Below, piece by piece: positions 33,342-44,901 of a DNA stretch of 64,000 bases. Numbering within the stretch: the stretch's first letter is position 1; each line of letters opens with the position of its first letter. Below the pieces are notes generated by a model. It worked only from the letters and a program-made list of their open reading frames with translations. It was not told the DNA's origin and made no database searches. The translations under genes were made by a program, and so were the position numbers. The stretch is from Brassica napus. Its lineage: Eukaryota > Streptophyta > Magnoliopsida > Brassicales > Brassicaceae. The DNA lies in NCBI RefSeq assembly GCF_020379485.1, contig NC_063452.1, forward strand, positions 11,883,065 to 11,947,064, read 5' to 3'.

Positions 33342-34436
33342 GGGAAAATAGGCATTTAATTCCCGAAGTATTTGAAATCGGCAGTTTTAATACTCAAGTA
33401 TTGCTTACGCATATTTATTCCTCAACTAATAGTTGACTGCGCAAAATTGGGAACAAAATAGTCAACGGTTAACTGATGAACGGAAAATAACGGTTTCCGT
33501 CAACTTTTTAACGGTAAAATATTCTAATCATGATTTTATGCAGTCAATGATTAATTGGGGAATAAATATGCTCATATAATACTTGAATATTTAATTTTCC
33601 GACTGAAAATACTTGAGGAATTAAAAACTCATTTTTTCTTTATATTTCGTATAAGATTGAAAGTCACTAACATCAATCCCTTTAAAAAAAACATAAGTAA
33701 AAATTTTTTCAAGTTAAATAAAATCATTATACGAGATATTTGCCTTTAGAAATAGATTGTTGATTTTTTACAATGACATATAAAATAATACAAAATAATT
33801 ACAGTTACATCGTATTGTTGATGTACTTCATGTTTAAATCACTTTAGATGATTTTTAAAATAATTCATAGTTAGAAAGGTTCATAATTTGAAATAATATA
33901 CAAGATATTTAATCCCAGAAAAAGATTTATTTAGTTTATAAAAGCATTTAAAATAACATAAGATAATTACATTTGCATTGTATTGCTGATATACAATATA
34001 TGAATGTGTAAAGTACATATAATTATATATGATCGTCTAAAGTAGAGATCCAATGTACAACATATAATTGTCTAATAGATAAAACTCTCGTATATTGGTT
34101 ATATCTAACTTGAGAATATTTCAAATTATGATTTTCTATAAAAAAAGAGTGTTGTTTTTAATTCCTTAAGTATTTTCAATCGGAAAATTAAATACTCAAG
34201 TATTATATGCGCATATTTGTTCTCCAACTAATCAACTGCGCAAAATCATGATTAAAATATTCCACCGTTAAAAAGTTGACGGAAACCGTTATTTTTCCGT
34301 TCATCAGAACAGTTGACTATTTTGTTCTTAATTTTGCGCAGTCAACTATTAGTTGGGGAATAAGTATGCGCAAGCAATACTTAAGTATTAAAACTGCCGA
34401 TTTCAAATACTTCGGGAATTAAATGCCCATTTTCCC
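33342..34436. mobile_element. MULE-like element with long terminal inverted repeats
   Basis: Left arm 33342-33640 starts GGGAAAATAGGCATTTAATT. Right arm 34145-34436 is its inverse and ends ATGCCCATTTTCCC. The arms match over about 295 bp with scattered changes. TATATCTTCT flanks both ends (33332-33341 and 34437-34446), a 9-10 bp duplication as in Mutator-like elements. The centre (33640-34145) is AT-rich with no transposase. Each arm also has an internal inverted repeat around AGTCAACTATTAGTTGGGGA and GTTGACTGCGCAAAAT, so a transcript would fold strongly. It sits about 250 bp after the stop of the bHLH gene. Confidence 0.88.
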
Positions 34437-34702
34437 TATATCTTCTGTGTCTTTATCATTCATTCAATGCATTAATGGGTATTTTTGGAATGTCTTACGG
34501 AATTATGGGAACTTTGCATTCCATGAATTACACACACACAATCGCAGTAAAGCCCAAAATCCTTCATGTAAATGATTCTAACAAGGAACGCTTTAGGATT
34601 GGTGGAACTAAACTATATATCAACAGATTTCTTTTTCCGTTCACCAATCCAAAAGAATCAGGTTTAACCAATCAACAGATAATAATAAGTGAGTCCTATA
34701 AG

Positions 34703-37103
34703 TCATGTTTGGTGGTCAAAGGAGTTTCGTGGGTTTTGTTGTTGAAAGAGGTGAACAAGTGAGTAGAAGAGTTGAAGCCTAGTGATGTGTGGCTTTGCCT
34801 CGACGATCAAGTGTGCCCATATCCTTCCCTGTCTCGTTTCCATGACTCCTTTCAAAATGTTCAAACCTAGACCTCTCACCACATGTGCAATCTCAAGAAA
34901 CTCATCCCCATTTTCCTGGCACACCATCTCTATCTGCATTTGTCCTTGCGGCTTCAAATCCTCCACGATGATCGGACATACCACCGACTCATCATCATCC
35001 CCAACTTCCAACGCCCATGTTCTCTCCTTCTCCTTCACCAGCTGCTATATACATTGACAATTCAATCATTATCAAAAGAAAAAATATATATATATATATT
35101 TGTTTTACTCCTCCCTTTTGGAGGGGAGAGACTATGTTTCTTTACTTAATATAATGAAGGTTTGCCAAAAAAAAAAAAAAAATAGTAGATTTGTTTCATC
35201 ATTTTAAGAGACTTGCCTTAGGCTGGTATGGTTGTTTGAGTTTGTCAGCGTACTTGGCGATGCTTTGCATGAACACCACGTGTCTTATCGTCAGATCAAG
35301 CAACGTATCAATGCTACACTGTACACAAACAAGAAAGATTCAAATTCATTTTGTGATCTCAATGCTAATCATTTGGTTAATTAAGAAGTGTGTTTTACCT
35401 TTGCTCCATTTGGAATCATCCCTCGTAGCTCCTTGATACGGTCTTGTATCATCTGCCTGTCTTTAGGCCTCGGTTTCCTGCTTTCTCCTGCCTTTGATCT
35501 TTTCTTCTTCTTCACTCCTTCTTCTTGAGGTTTCTTCCAATTCCCTGCAACGTCTTCATCAATCAACAGGGGAGGATTAAGAAGTGTTAGTGTCTCCGCC
35601 TGCGGAAAGAAGAAGCTTGAGATTGTTGATGATTCTAGTTTCCGTCTTTTGCTCTGATTCAGGCCACAATAAGAGTCTTCTTGTTGCACATTTGTGAGAG
35701 AAGTACAACTAGTGCTGTTGCTGAGACTAGTGCTTATGAGCTCAGAGAATAACTGTCCTTTCTGCGGAAAATCATAGGAATGGATCCCCAAAAGATCCTT
35801 GTCGTTTCCTTGGATCACCATAGAGCATTCCTTATCACCTCCCGATGGGCAATTCTGTTCTGGCGAATCATCAGCCAGCAGCTGGTAAAGATCGTCCAAA
35901 GAGTAAGAGTTGAGAATGTCGAACACAGAATCATCATCTCCATTAATGTCTGAAGAAGAAGGTTTTGGGGATGCTTCAGAGGCTGGTTTATCGAAGAGCA
36001 AAGAAGGAGGATTAGTGTCTTCTTCTGTGAAGATGTCATCGAAGCTGAGTCCTTGAAAAGATTCAGGGACAATCTCACAGTCTACCAGTGGAATTAGAGA
36101 CTCAAACAAAGTATCAAGATCCACCGACTGATCCTTTACTTTCAAAGAATGCTTCTCCTGCAGAGCTCTTTCTGTTTCTTCCAACATCTCTCGGCTCTCA
36201 ACAATCTCAACATAGAGATACATGCAAAAAGAAAAAAACACTAATTAGTCCTTTGACTTCCACAACAAGAAAATATTAAATTTCATTGGAAAACATTTTT
36301 TTATATTTTTATATGCAAAAACCTTTTGAGTAGACCCTAACTGAACAACGCCGCTTGATCCTATTGGAATGATTGCGATACTCTGTACATTTACCATCCA
36401 TATATAAGAATCTGATTCCAAATACATCATGTGAACCCTAATTAAAAATTTACCTTAAAGCCAGATAGAAACTGATTCTGAAACTCATGCTCACACTGCA
36501 GAAATAATCAAACAAAGATGAATATCAAAAACGTCCTTATCCTTCTTCATAATAATTTGGACATAAGAGAATCAAACATAAATGTGAAGAATGTGAACAA
36601 AACCTGAAACAGTGTGTCTGAGAACAGCCATTGGTGGTTTCCGGTTAAAGCAGCTTCCCCCACGATGCTGGAGTAATCAAAGAGAGAAGACTAATGAAGA
36701 TACATAAATATATTAATATACATTGAATGAATATTTGAGCTTCTTACCCTTGGCCTAAGACATGAATCTGAAGAATCATATCATCAACGAGTGCGGCTGA
36801 TTGTTCATCATTGTGTGCTTCTTCAACTCTCAGTAACCTGAATATGAAATCCATATTTTTCAATCCAAGAAAATTAATTCACAGTAATAGCTCAAAGTAT
36901 GCAAAATGAACCTAAGGCAAATCAATGAGATAAAAATGGAAAGAAAAAAACTAGTTTATGGAAATCTAATTCAAGAAAGAAGCATGCAAAAGAGGGAGAA
37001 ATTACATGGGGTTAATGGGGTCAGAGCGCCAAAAGACAGCATAAGACCATCCATAGCTGAAACATAGACTCTTCAATATCTGCTTAACCTCCATATCCAT
37101 CAT
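34703..37103 (-). CDS. BHLH157: LONESOME HIGHWAY-like bHLH transcription factor (bHLH157-like), eight exons, 533 aa
   Basis: Exons on the minus strand: 37103-37006, 36837-36748, 36667-36604, 36495-36454, 36382-36323, 36205-35399, 35318-35217 and 35041-34703. They join in phase to 1602 nt. The N-terminal bHLH-MYC_N-like region reads MEVKQILKSLCFSYGWSYAVF, ILQIHVLGQG, GEAALTGNHQWLF and SIAIIPIGSSGVVQLGST. An acidic, Ser-rich middle follows. The helix-loop-helix is at about residues 364-420 (SRKPRPKDRQMIQDRIKELR, GMIPNGAKCSIDTLLDLTI), with an atypical basic region lacking the His-Glu-Arg set. LHW-family factors act in vascular and root cell division. Intron 7 starts with GC (AAG|GCAAGT) and ends at a tandem acceptor (TAGCAG). 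An alternative start three bases later (37100) is possible. No conserved upstream ORF is obvious in the leader. Confidence 0.9.
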
Positions 37104-37729
37104 CACCAAACTTAAGAAAGGCTCACAAAGTTTTTATGAAACTTGAGCTGAGAAGACCCCGTAAATTATTTTTGTAAGACCTCGAACTTTTACAAAAAGT
37201 AGAAACCTTTTGTCTTCTCCAGAAACCAAACTTCAAAGATAAAAGCGGGGAAACAGAGAAGAAGAAATGTCTTTTTATGGTTTTCTTTAACCTGCAGAAA
37301 AATAACTAACACAGAAATAATTCCTTTGCTTTTTGTTCAAGCAATTAAAAAGGGGAGTTTAAAGCTTCTGTCCATCTATATATAAGCAAATGTCTGTCAT
37401 TCGAACGGAAGTGGAAGAACTTTTTTGTCTGAGAAGTTGCAGGACTTTAATAAAACAATAATACTAGTATTATATAATAGAAGATTATGTTTGCATTTTA
37501 ATTTTGCTTGACGGTATCCAGTCACGCTTTTGCCTCGGAAGTGACGATAACTTCACCGGCTATCACCGGTTAACATAAGTCTGCTTGCTTTTATGGGGAT
37601 ATTTATTTGTTATCTTTACAAATTAATACGGCCGAGGATCTTCGAGGTATAATTTCTATGAAGGGGATTTTTTACTTTAAATATGGATTAATGAAAACTC
37701 GATACGAATTTATTATTATTAGTCTATTA
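37104..37729 (-). promoter_or_regulatory. Promoter and leader of the bHLH gene
   Basis: TATATATAG (minus strand, at about 37377-37386) is a good TATA candidate about 275 bp before the start codon. Two very short ATG frames lie close to it and probably precede the transcription start. The region ends where the Helitron appears to begin. Confidence 0.5.
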
Positions 37730-39006
37730 TCTCCCTGTACATTAAATGAGAAGTCACTTTAGTGATTTCTGCGGTGGCACTCATATAGAGCTTCTCAGGA
37801 AAAACGTTATAATTCTATTGGTTGAATTTTTAGAATTTTTCTTTTTGATTTATTTTTTCACTCCCTTTCGCGTAATTAAAAACGCAGTTGTTTATGTTGA
37901 AGTTTTTTTTTTTTTTCCAATCGCGTGTCAATTGAAGGGGGAGATGGTTTCAATCTGATGAAGACAGTCCGATCAGATGAGTTTTGTTCTTCATAACATA
38001 AAGACTCAATCCTATCCATCGCTAACAGCATCGACAACCAGACGAGGTGAAGTTTATCGGGTCTCTCGGAATTTTAGGTTTTTTTTTGCTTCTCTGATTG
38101 GATTCGACTTTTAAGATATGATGCGAAGGTTTTTTGATACCTCTGATTGGATTCGACTTTTAAGCTATGATACAAAGATTATTGGATAACACTGATTCCA
38201 ATCGACATATGTTTCTTGATTGATTACATTTTGCTTATTTACATTTTGAATCTTTTGTATCTAATTGATTGATTAACCTTCTTGCAGTTCAGGTCTTGCT
38301 TCTCTTAAACAAGACCATTGCCACGACCACAGTAGTATTATCACAACAAACTTGCATTCGACTTCAGTAATTGAAGAAGGACTGTAAGATTACCTTCTCC
38401 TTAATAATTCAACAGATATTTGGACAGTACTATCTTGTGATTTTAAAGTTTGTTTTTTTTGTTTCATTAGCACGATTTAGAGCTTTACAAAACAATTCTA
38501 ATGGTCTGTTGCATTGCTAATTGCAGAACGATTAAGATCTTAATGGGATAATACTGTCAGAGATAAGGTAAACCTTCTCTTCTCCTGAAAGCATATGCAA
38601 ATCCGTTTGTTCAGTCGGTTTCATTCCTTTCTGTATCTGGTCCTTTGGTTTTCTGATTTTCAATTTTGGTTTTCTTAATTATGAGATATTAAGCCCATAT
38701 AATTAGATAACTAGATAGATATTAAGCCCATATAATTAGATTACTTGCGCAAGATTTGCATATTACTAACTTTCCTTATTATTCTAATCAATTGCTTGCG
38801 GAAGTTGTTTTCGTATTTATTATATTACTTGCGCAAGTTAAAATCATATTATATGCAAATCAATTTATGACAATACACAATTAAAATATTTCTTTAAACG
38901 ATTTCAATCTTTATTAGGGGTCATTAATATGATAAATAAATCGGCTTAATATATATATGGCATACCCGAATGGTTAAAATACAAACATTCATGTCTAACA
39001 AGAACA

Positions 39007-41309
39007 ATGGCAATGGTGCGAGCCAAAAAAAATATTGTTTCTTTAGTGAGAGAATTAAAACCACGTAAAGATACGTCCCGTATTGAAGTTATGATTCTTC
39101 GCTTGTGGAGAAACTATAACAAAGAATCAGGAAACACCATTGAAATGGTGGTTGTTGATAAAGAAGTAAGTAACTTTAAATATGCTTTTTTTTGGAAGCA
39201 TCGTTTATATAATTATTCTGCGTATATAAAGACTTCATATTTCTTGTCTAGGGGACAAGAATTCATGCTTCAGTTGGTGAACAACTCATCAAAAAATTCG
39301 ATGACAAGCTACGCGAGGGAGATGCGATTGTCCTCCAGTTGTTCAAAGTGTACGATGCTACTGGTGAATACCGTACGACGCCACATCCTTACAAAATTGG
39401 CTTCTTTCACACAACATTTGTTGGAATAGCTGATGATTTTTCAAGTGCAGTTCCCGAAAAGTATTTCGCGGACTTCTCTGATATTCTCGGTGGAAATCTG
39501 GACCATAGCTGTTTGGTTGGTGAGTTAGTTTCTTACTCAGTTAAAGAGTCTTTCACTTTACTACTACATGTTTCTGATTTGAGTCTTATTTTTGGTATGT
39601 AGATGTGGTTGGCCAAATAGTTAACTTCGGGTCTCTGGAAAACAAAATAATAAAAGGAAAAGACAGCATGAGGCTCTTGGTTGAGTTGCGTGACCCAAAG
39701 TAAAGTGAAAGATTTTTAATCTTATTTATACTTTGCTAAGAAAACATCTATTAACTGTATTTAACTTAAGTTTATATTATACAGTAATGTGAAGATGATG
39801 TGTACTCTGTGGGGTAGTTATGCTAAACAAGTATACGATTACAGTAGGAGTAACATGTCCACCATGATTATTTGTGTGATCAGATTCTGTTCTGTTAAAG
39901 AGTGGAAAGGTAAATAATATTCTTCCGATTTGTGTAAAATGTTACTGAGCATAACATATTAATAAGCTTAATATACTTTGTAGGTTCTTACTCCATATCT
40001 AGCGGGTATAATTCAACCCATATCCTGCTCAACACAACACTTGATTTTATTGAGGAGTTCAAAGCAAGGTACGTATCCGATGTTCACCGGATGGAAACCT
40101 ATGGAGAAGTTCACTACATATAGATGTTTGTTTTGATTTTTGAACATCGTTTTCACTGAAACGTTTTAACATAAAGTGTGATTATTTTATTTGGCAGTCT
40201 CCCTGATGATTCACTTGCTCTTACGAACAACGATAGTAGCCAATGGTCTGTTGGTACTGCTACTTCTATTCGTGCCAGGTTTTTTGTTCTTAATGAGAGG
40301 CTAACCATCGGAGAGATCATTGATAGCTCTGTGGTATATAGACTACACTCTTCGCTTTTGAATTTCTTACACATTTGTATACTCCATGTGTTATCAGTGC
40401 TTTTAAAAAATACTCATTGAGTAATAATAGGTTGGCACTTTTGTTACTCTGGGGACCATTGAAACAATTGATACTGAACGTGGCTGGCAATATCTAAGTT
40501 GCAAATACCACAACAAAAAAGTGATGCCTACAACCAATGTTGATGCTGATGACCGGCCCTTGTTCTTCTGCAATACGTGTGACAAAGAACACAGTGATGT
40601 TATTTCCAGGTATTGATCGGGTTAGATATACAAAAATATCAGTTAGGTAGATCGTCATTGAAATAGTCTGTGACGTTTTGTCTTTGGATTTGTTCAGGTT
40701 CAAATTAATTGCCAATGTCAAGGACGATAGCGGTGAGGCTAATTTTCTGTTGTTTGATGCTAATGCTCAAGCAATTGTGCGTCATTCTGCTGCTGAACTC
40801 TATGACGAGGTACATTTATAAATTCCATTGTACATCAATTAACACAGTAAATTATATTAGCCGACCGCTATCTATGTAATTGTAGAATGAAGATGAAGAC
40901 TTCTTACCTGAAGCAGTGAGCGATCTCTTTGGTAAGAGAGTCCTTTTTGAGATTTCAGTTGACGCTGATAACATCAAAGGAAAGAGTTCTCAGTATGTTG
41001 TTCGATTGGCTACTGATGACCGTGAAATGGTTGAGGAATTTGCTGATTTGCCTCCTAAATCTAACCCGGTAATTTTCCGCTTATACCTGCGATTAATTTG
41101 ATTGTTATAGGAGCATAATAGTGATACGATTAAATCTTTTCTTGCAGGTACTAATGTTGGAGTCCGCAGATGATATTTCCTCTGGTTCTGGTGGTTTTAC
41201 AGCAACTCCTTTGTCCAAAAGAAAAAGCGAACAAGATGACGACAGTTGCCTTGAGGATCAACACTCTGTTAACAAGAAACTCTCTCAAAAGAAACTCAAG
41301 GGCGAGTGA
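39007..41309 (+). CDS. RPA1-like single-stranded DNA-binding protein of the Helitron, ten exons, 501 aa
   Basis: Exons: 39007-39165, 39252-39519, 39603-39699, 39785-39909, 39984-40068, 40198-40333, 40431-40609, 40698-40809, 40886-41068 and 41148-41309. All are GT-AG and the phases join without a stop (1506 nt). The N-terminal OB fold (DUF223 type) reads VSLVRELKPRKDTSRIEVMI. The second contains DVVGQIVNFGSLEN and LWGSYAKQVYDY. The C-terminal OB fold has a zinc-ribbon-like set (CKYH, then FCNTC) and ANVKDDSGEANFLLFD. A Lys-rich tail (KRKSEQDDD, KKLSQKKLKGE) looks like a nuclear signal. RPA-like proteins are common companions of plant Helitron RepHel and may coat single-stranded transposon DNA. 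Unlike the RepHel, this frame is intact. The ATG at 39013 is an alternative start. Confidence 0.82.
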
Positions 41310-42649
41310 GCTGTCTCTTTTTGATGAGTTGCTGTCCTTTATAGTGTCATGGCTTTGTTTTTGCTTCATTTTTTAAAACTTTGTCTGAGTATCTTTGTCT
41401 TTGGTTTTGTTTAAGATTTGGTCCGACCATCTTTGTTTTTTGCTTTTAATTGAAATAAAAATTTATCAAGTTCCAATCTAAACCAGACAACCTTTTCTTT
41501 GGTTGGCTCTGACTTTTGATTTAGTATTTATGCCAATCGGTAACGTTTTAGAATCATTACATTGGTAAAATTCCTTATTCAGAGAGTTCTTTGGTTGGTT
41601 CTGACAATAGATTTTGTATTAAGCTCAAATTGGCATAAATACAAAGTTAGCCCATTTGAAATACTGAATAACAAAAAATGTAACCGAAATTTTACTAATC
41701 GTAACATTATTATCAAACTGATCCCCCTTATTAGAATTTTATTGGTAGTAATACAATCTCAGCCCATTTGTAATACCCAACTAAAAACCAATTTATTGCC
41801 CGAATAGTATTTAAGCCCATAATTTTGTAGCTGCTATACTATTAAATACTTTTTGACGTTTTTTTTATAGACAGTATTAGACTATATTTTTTAATATGAA
41901 AATTTCTTTGTATATTAATTTGTTGATTCTTTAACTAAACATTTATCTGAAAAAATCATGCAAATAGATCATAGATATAAACCCAAGGTAGTGCAAACAA
42001 TGGATTCTTTGTACAGGAAGTGAAAATCAAAAATTATTAAAAAAACAGGAGTTTAATGCATAACCTTTTTCAGATAAAGGTTATCGAGATTATTTTGGAA
42101 GAAAATAATTATCATATTTAAAATAAAAACATACACGGAAAATATGATTAAGTCGGTATATAAAACAATTAATTGGAGAGGTAAATACAATTAACATATT
42201 TATAATTTATGTTTTCGATAAGTAATGTGAAAAGACACGACTCATCGAGAGTGCCCTAGACATTATAAAGACAGCAGTGAATAATTGTGAACAAAATCTT
42301 TCATCTCACTTCTTTTCCGATTGAGTCTCTCCAACTTTTGGTAAGTTTATTTTCTTTCTCTTTAGTTTTTTCTTTCAAATATATTGCATGTAGATCCATC
42401 AGTTTTCTGTATAAGCGGTTACCAATTGAATTAAGACTTTTTAGGTTTTGTATCCGTCATGCGTCTTTTTGTTCAAAAACCTGTCTAGGATCTTGGTAGG
42501 CTTGTTTTCTGTAAAAATCAATGAATATTTAGGAGATCTTATGTGTACAACTGCTTATTATTGATCGTTGTAATTATTTTTTCCGTTGGCATAATATAAC
42601 GTTTATAACTAATACTGTTTATAATAAGCAGATCGACCAACATCTCGCG
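41310..42649 (+). promoter_or_regulatory. Spacer and promoter/leader of the first small paralogue
   Basis: CATTATAAAGAC at about 42252-42263 is a TATA-like box. The likely leader (from about 42285) is spliced: GTAAGT at 42341 pairs with ATAAGCAG near 42632, just before the ATG. The rest of the spacer is AT-rich with no gene seen. Confidence 0.5.
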
Positions 42650-43003
42650 ATGGCATTCAAGAAGGACCTTAAACGCAAGTCTCCAATGACTGATGATTAT
42701 GGTACTTCTCTTGAAGAGGCATTCAAAAATAGAATGGAGGGGACGACTGCGCATTACCAAGCCATTCTCTTTATGTACAAGCAACTACATGATGCGCTCA
42801 TCAAGAAGCATGCTGAAGAACTTGAAGTCGCTCGCGTACAAGGTAAACTGGAACTCTTTGACGAACTCTTCAACATGTCTGCATTGAGCGAAGAGAAAGA
42901 GAAGATAGAGTCGGAACTCGTGCTTGCAGAGGCCAAGGCGGCTGATGTGAAGGTTCCTTACATCGATTGGTACAAGTTGAATGAGCCACAGATGTTTGAT
43001 TAA
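42650..43003 (+). CDS. Unknown 117-aa coiled-coil protein, Helitron cargo, copy 1
   Basis: This is an intact frame starting MAFKKDLKRKSP. It has an N-terminal basic patch, then SLEEAFKNRMEGTT, HYQAILFMYKQLHDALIKKH, AEELEVARVQGKLELFDELF, EKEKIESELVLAEAKAADVK and the conserved end VPYIDWYKLNEPQMFD. The centre is strongly helical and probably forms a coiled coil. No enzymatic motif is visible and I do not recognise the family. A paralogue with the same design lies 1.9 kb downstream. Both have an intron in the leader immediately before the ATG, and both starts lie in the context CTCGCGATGGCATTCAA. An intact frame beside a dead helicase hints at selection or recent age. The function is unknown. 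Confidence 0.7.
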   Translation: MAFKKDLKRKSPMTDDYGTSLEEAFKNRMEGTTAHYQAILFMYKQLHDALIKKHAEELEVARVQGKLELFDELFNMSALSEEKEKIESELVLAEAKAADVKVPYIDWYKLNEPQMFD

Positions 43004-44546
43004 CCTTGTCAATTTCTTGTTTGCTTCAAGTTAAAACGTTTAATCTTTTTTATATTTTGGTGTTGTAATATGGAACATATTTTATGGTTTTTAAAACCAG
43101 TTTTCCAGCAAAATTTGGTAGGTTATTAAACTATTTTAAGTTTGTTATATTATAATCTGCCTTTATATTAGCATATCTCAATTTATTTCTTATTGTTATA
43201 ATTGGCTTTCATGTTCCAATTACACTTTCGTTTGATTTAGTTGCTTTAGTTACAAAATATAAATTTCTGTATATAAGACTTTCGAAGAGGAAGTAGGTTT
43301 TTTGAACTGGAAGAGGAAGTAGGTTATACCTATAGTGGTGGGGTAAGTTGTTCATAGATTTGTCTAAATCACATTAGTCAAGGTAGCGTGAGTATGTCAA
43401 AGAAAATATCGCATCATGTTTGGATTCTTGAGATCTTAGAATACCAATGGAAACTGATTTAATAAAATTTAAGAAGGAAATGTACTGACAAAATAATTAC
43501 GTAATAAGAGTTTATATCTTTAATTTAACTACAGGTCTTTTCGTATCGGATTTGTGAAGTTAAATATATTTGATCGAGGTATGGAAATGATGATATTTTT
43601 TGAAATCTTTATAATTTAATTTATTGACATGGGTGCAAGATTATAAATATATTTTATAAATATCTAATTATTCGACATATATTTAAACATGATAGAATCT
43701 ACTTTTCGGAAAGGAAGGCAATATTTTAAAAGACGATCTACATTGCGATCCATATATTAGTTCAAAATCTATTTCTTTCTGTTTTTTTCGGACTATATAT
43801 TTTTATAAGGTAATATATATATATTGGAAACCTTTATAGTTTCAATGATATAAATGTTTAATAAATATTTGGAAACGAATCTAAAGGGTTTATCATTTAT
43901 AGGGCAATCGGAAAGGCATTTTTCTAGAACCCATCTTTCTATATAAACTGTTGACTGACGCCTATTTTATCAAACCTAATTTCAGTCATCTTCGCCGACA
44001 TTGTCTCTACAGTTCTTTCATAATCTCAAAAGAAATCCTTTGTAAGCTTTCATTTTCTTTATTTCTTAGCAAAACATGTATATCATTACTCAGTTATTTG
44101 ATTATCGAATCACGGTTTGTTACTTCAATTTGACGTAATATAATCTGGGGAGTTTTCAATACATGTGGATCATCTTTCTAGGGAAATATAAGGTGTCATC
44201 GGAATAGTTAAAAAGGTTTTGTAAGATCTCTATAGTATCATGTATTGTTTAATTTTGAGAATCTAACTAAATATATATATTTCACTGTGGATCGCTTTGT
44301 CTCTATGTTTGATCTGAATTGTAAATAGTTAAATTATGTTATAATTTGTGTTGCTTATATAATCTTTAGTTGATTTATTTTGAGGATCAAAATAAATAGA
44401 TATATTTCAGTACTGTTAGTCGCTTTGTCTCTATGTTTGATCTGAATTAGCAATAGTATAATTTTGTTTTTAATTGTGTTGCTTACATAAACGACGTATA
44501 TGTTAATCAATATTTCTTTGCTCCACATGCAAGGCAAGATCTCGCG
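43004..44546 (+). other. Spacer and leader of the second small paralogue
   Basis: AT-rich DNA. A leader exon near 43985-44042 (ending CCTTT|GTAAGC) and an acceptor near 44533 (ATGCAAG) mirror the copy 1 leader. Two copies of a CGCTTTGTCTCTATGTTTGA phrase (44291 and 44421) form a direct repeat of about 130-bp period inside the leader intron. Confidence 0.5.
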
Positions 44547-44901
44547 ATGGCATTCAACAGAGATCTAAAGCTCAAAAAACCGATCGTTGAAGATTACAGT
44601 TATTCTCTCGAGGAGGCTGTCAACAAGGGAAAGAATGAGACTAGGGACCGTTACCGAGCCATGCTCTTTATGTATCAGAACCAATTGGAAGCCATCATAG
44701 CCAAGCATGATGAAGAGCGTGAAGTTTTATCGCGTGCAAGGTAAATTAGAGTTACTCAAGGAACTCTTCAAGAAAGACGCAAGGAGGAAGGAGAAGAATA
44801 AACTAAAGACTGAACTGGTGCTCGCAAAGGAGAAGATGGATGGGGTTAAGATTCCTTACGTTGATTGGTTCAAGATGGGTGAGCCACAAATGTTTGACTG
44901 A
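44547..44901 (+). pseudogene. Unknown coiled-coil protein, Helitron cargo, copy 2 (frameshifted)
   Basis: Frame 1 (44547-44744) reads MAFNRDLKLKKPIVEDYSYS, LEEAVNKGKNETRDRYRAML, FMYQNQLEAIIAKHDEEREV and stops. A second frame picks up at about 44728 with RVQGKLELLKELF and runs ELVLAKEKMDGVK, then IPYVDWFKMGEPQMFD to 44901. Copy 1 is continuous across this point, so copy 2 has a 1-base frameshift near 44725. An intron is unlikely in so short a distance. The two copies share most of their residues by eye, with the strongest match in the middle and at the last 16 positions. It may still yield a truncated N-terminal product. Confidence 0.65.

Noticed and set aside
34475..35149. Plus-strand frames over the bHLH last exon
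   Set aside because: They are antisense shadows or cross the intron with the poly-A tract; the minus-strand exons match the family.
37348..37400. Short ATG frames upstream of the bHLH gene as the conserved LHW-family upstream peptide
   Set aside because: They are only a few codons long, lie at or before the TATA box, and do not resemble the conserved peptide as I remember it.
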